Assembly (NCBI GenBank): GCA_003151655.1
Contig: PLYB01000239.1
Location: 1 to 8,524 of the forward strand
Length of the DNA: 8,524 nucleotides
DNA from: Gallionellaceae bacterium
GTDB taxonomy: Bacteria; Pseudomonadota; Gammaproteobacteria; Burkholderiales; Gallionellaceae
Reading direction: 5' to 3'
A program made the position numbers and the translations under genes. The first letter of the stretch is position 1, and the number at the start of each line of letters is the position of its first letter. Shown piece by piece: positions 7,080 to 8,524 of the stretch. Below the pieces are notes generated by a model. It had not been told where the DNA came from. It did no database searches and saw only the letters and a program-made list of their open reading frames with translations.

Positions 7080-7118
7080 GAAATCACTCGCTTTTGACGG
7101 CTTGTAACTGGCTATATT

Positions 7119-7424
7119 CTATCTGGGGCTAGCGGAATTAATGCCGGGAATAGAGGGGGTTTCCTTGTGTTCCAAACGGTATATCCAGGCCAGCAGCTCC
7201 GCCACGGCAAGATAGAGTTGCGGGGGAATATGCTCATCCAACTCGACCTGCATCAGCAAACCAACCAGATCAGCCGATTCATGCACGAAAATGCCATGCT
7301 CTTTTGCACGGTCGATGATGGCTTGCGCGATAATACCGCGTCCCCGCGCAACCACCTTGGGAGCGGAGTCTCCGTTTTGGTAGGCGAGTGCAACCGCCAT
7401 CTGGCGTGTATCAGGACTCGCCAT
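7119..7424 (-). CDS. FlhB C-domain-like export-switch protein (FlhX type)
   Basis: A 101-residue homologue of the cytoplasmic C-terminal domain of FlhB/EscU/YscU, the substrate-specificity switch of flagellar and type III export. The conserved core is visible: MAVALAYQNG, APKVVARGRG, AQAIIDRAKEHGIFVHES, LVGLLMQVELDEHIPPQLYLAVAELLAWIY. The membrane part of FlhB is absent, as expected for the stand-alone paralogues sometimes called FlhX. Where FlhB has the self-cleaving NPTH this protein reads PDTRQ, so it should not autocleave. I chose the ATG at 7424 (MASPDTRQ) rather than one 36 bases upstream (7460), because the extra residues MASLFQVPWWHL do not look like the family and the chosen start leaves a normal 14-base overlap with the end of fliK. 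No strong Shine-Dalgarno is visible, so coupling to fliK translation is likely. Pairing with fliK fits a role in the hook-to-filament export switch. Confidence 0.86.
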   Translation of the reverse strand: MASPDTRQMAVALAYQNGDSAPKVVARGRGIIAQAIIDRAKEHGIFVHESADLVGLLMQVELDEHIPPQLYLAVAELLAWIYRLEHKETPSIPGINSASPR

Positions 7425-8427
7425 GAGGTGCCACCAAGGTACTTGAAACAACGATGCCACGCTCAGCGAGTGCAGCGGTCAATTGCGAACTTGCGCTGCC
7501 AAAGATTGTGCGGGTTTTTTCTCCAGACGCATCAAGGGTAATGCTCAAACCATTACTGCTGAAACGCAACATCGCAGCTACTTCGCCCAGATGGGGCAGA
7601 TCAAGGCGAACTTGGGTAGCCCATTGTTTGCCCGATTCTTCGTAACCCGCCGCGCTCTTGCGGGGCGACTCTTCGTGAATCTCCCAGTCCATGCGCTGGT
7701 TCGGCCAGGCAAGTCCCTGCCAAAATACCTGGCGTGTTTCCAGCGCATTCAATTGCTGCTGAACCAGAGGTTGCAACTGGCTCGAAATGGATGCCGGGCT
7801 TTCATGCTGTGCCACACTGGCACTGCTTGCATTACTTGCGCCTTCGGCCATCGCTCTTGCAGAGAGCGTCAATTGATTCTGTGGCTCTTGTAGCAATTGC
7901 GCTGTACTGCGCGCACCCGTAAGCCACTGCGCCTGATGTGCTTCGTAAAACAGGCCGCTCTGGCTCAGCGAATCCTGTAACTTGCCGGCCAAGGCGGTGG
8001 TGTCTGGCGAGGCCGTGGTTATTGTTACCAAAGGCTCGTTGTGAATCGCACTCACGTAGGCTTTTTCCTGCGGCTTTTGCGAAAGCGCCGAGAGCAACAA
8101 AGAGGTGGTGCTTAAAGTTTCCGGTGCCGACAACGGGTTGGCTAATGCCGCCAGACTAAAAGTGAGGCGGGGCTGTATGGATAAAACTTGCAACTCGACT
8201 ACGTCACCGCTTTTAAGATTTTCCGGCAGTTGCATGTGCAGCATTTGTTCGAGCACACGAACTTTAAATACCCCGGCACTTACCTGCGACTGGATCGTCC
8301 CCTGGACTTTCTGGCCGAGTTCAAATCCGCCCTTGCCGCTGGTGTCCTTGTCCGGCTGCGGGGTGATCGGTATTCTTTCGTTAAGTGAAAGAGCCCTGAG
8401 TGTATTTAGAACGTCGGTGGGGAGCAT
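7411..8427 (-). CDS. fliK: Flagellar hook-length control protein FliK
   Basis: A 338-residue FliK, the secreted ruler that measures hook length and triggers the FlhB export switch. It is somewhat shorter than the roughly 405-residue Salmonella protein. The conserved C-terminal Flg_hook domain is at about 270-332: VRLDLPHLGEVAAMLRF, GLSITLDAS, then a helix LTAALAERGIVVSS. The central region (about 110-240) is rich in Ser, Gln, Ala and Leu and poorly conserved, typical of the ruler part. The N-terminal part contains a beta-rich stretch, GQKVQGTIQSQVSAGVFKVRV to SGDVVELQVL (about 38-85), of a kind seen in betaproteobacterial FliK-like proteins. No Sec signal, as expected for export through the flagellar system. 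AGAGG (complement of 8435-8439) lies 7 bases before the ATG. It is the first gene of the visible operon and overlaps the FlhB-like gene. Confidence 0.88.
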   Translation of the reverse strand: MLPTDVLNTLRALSLNERIPITPQPDKDTSGKGGFELGQKVQGTIQSQVSAGVFKVRVLEQMLHMQLPENLKSGDVVELQVLSIQPRLTFSLAALANPLSAPETLSTTSLLLSALSQKPQEKAYVSAIHNEPLVTITTASPDTTALAGKLQDSLSQSGLFYEAHQAQWLTGARSTAQLLQEPQNQLTLSARAMAEGASNASSASVAQHESPASISSQLQPLVQQQLNALETRQVFWQGLAWPNQRMDWEIHEESPRKSAAGYEESGKQWATQVRLDLPHLGEVAAMLRFSSNGLSITLDASGEKTRTIFGSASSQLTAALAERGIVVSSTLVAPHGES

Positions 8428-8524
8428 TCGGGAACCTCTAAAAATCCAATTTTCGTTGCTATGCGGCGTTGCTTACAAAAAATTACTTCTTACATATAGG
8501 CATATGCTGCGGCGCAATTTTTTG
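8428..8524 (-). promoter_or_regulatory. Upstream region of fliK with inverted and direct repeats
   Basis: This is the leader of the fliK operon up to the window edge. CAAAAAATT (8476-8484) and AATTTTTTG (8516-8524) are perfect 9-base inverted repeats around a 31-base centre that includes the palindrome GCATATGC (8500-8507). TGCGGCG occurs at 8462-8468 and 8508-8514, and CGTTGCT at 8454-8460 and 8467-8473. I find no convincing sigma70, sigma54 or sigma28 promoter. The operon promoter may lie here or beyond the window. Confidence 0.4.

Noticed and set aside
7060..7100. Sigma28-type flagellar promoter before ycgR (TCAAAAGC ... TTCGGTAA on the - strand)
   Set aside because: Only a partial match, and the spacer is about 7 bases instead of about 11; read-through from fliK is simpler.
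7425..7460. Upstream ATG for the FlhB-like gene at 7460
   Set aside because: The added residues MASLFQVPWWHL lie wholly within fliK coding sequence and do not resemble the family start; MASPDTRQ at 7424 does.
8500..8524. PhaR/phasin-type TGC-GCA operator in TGCTGCGGCGCA
   Set aside because: The resemblance is short and G/C-biased, and no polyhydroxyalkanoate gene is in view.

Overview
The window looks like a bacterial chromosome segment, most likely from a motile betaproteobacterium. I infer this from family resemblance (Gallionellaceae/Nitrosomonadales-like FliK, FlhB-like and YcgR proteins); no rRNA or other phylogenetic marker is present to confirm it. Two blocks of opposite character meet near position 1300-1740.

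Left block (1 to about 1290, + strand): the 3' part of a large MmeI/YeeA-type DNA methyltransferase (type IIG-like restriction-modification) gene. It enters from outside the window, carries the catalytic NPPY motif, is broken by a one-base deletion near 670, and loses its frame again near 1287. It reads as a decaying accessory gene.

Middle (about 1290-1743): a gene-free stretch with an AT-rich patch, a TATAAT hexamer, two small hairpins and a compact compound inverted repeat. It separates the dead methyltransferase from the converging operon.

Right block (8427 down to 1744, - strand): one tightly packed flagellar operon in the order fliK (hook-length control), a short FlhB C-domain-like protein, ycgR (c-di-GMP flagellar brake), a PRMT-like SAM methyltransferase, a SEC-C/TPR/GT41 O-GlcNAc-type glycosyltransferase, and fliB (flagellin lysine N-methylase). 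Gaps run from a 14-base overlap to 69 bases, and the methyltransferase and glycosyltransferase share an ATGA start/stop overlap. The first three genes serve hook/export control and motility braking. The last three are all protein- or flagellin-modification enzymes, so the promoter-distal half looks like a flagellin surface-modification cassette (O-glycosylation, lysine methylation and possibly a PRMT-type methylation). That combination is the most interesting content here; the substrate assignments are inference, since no flagellin gene lies in the window.
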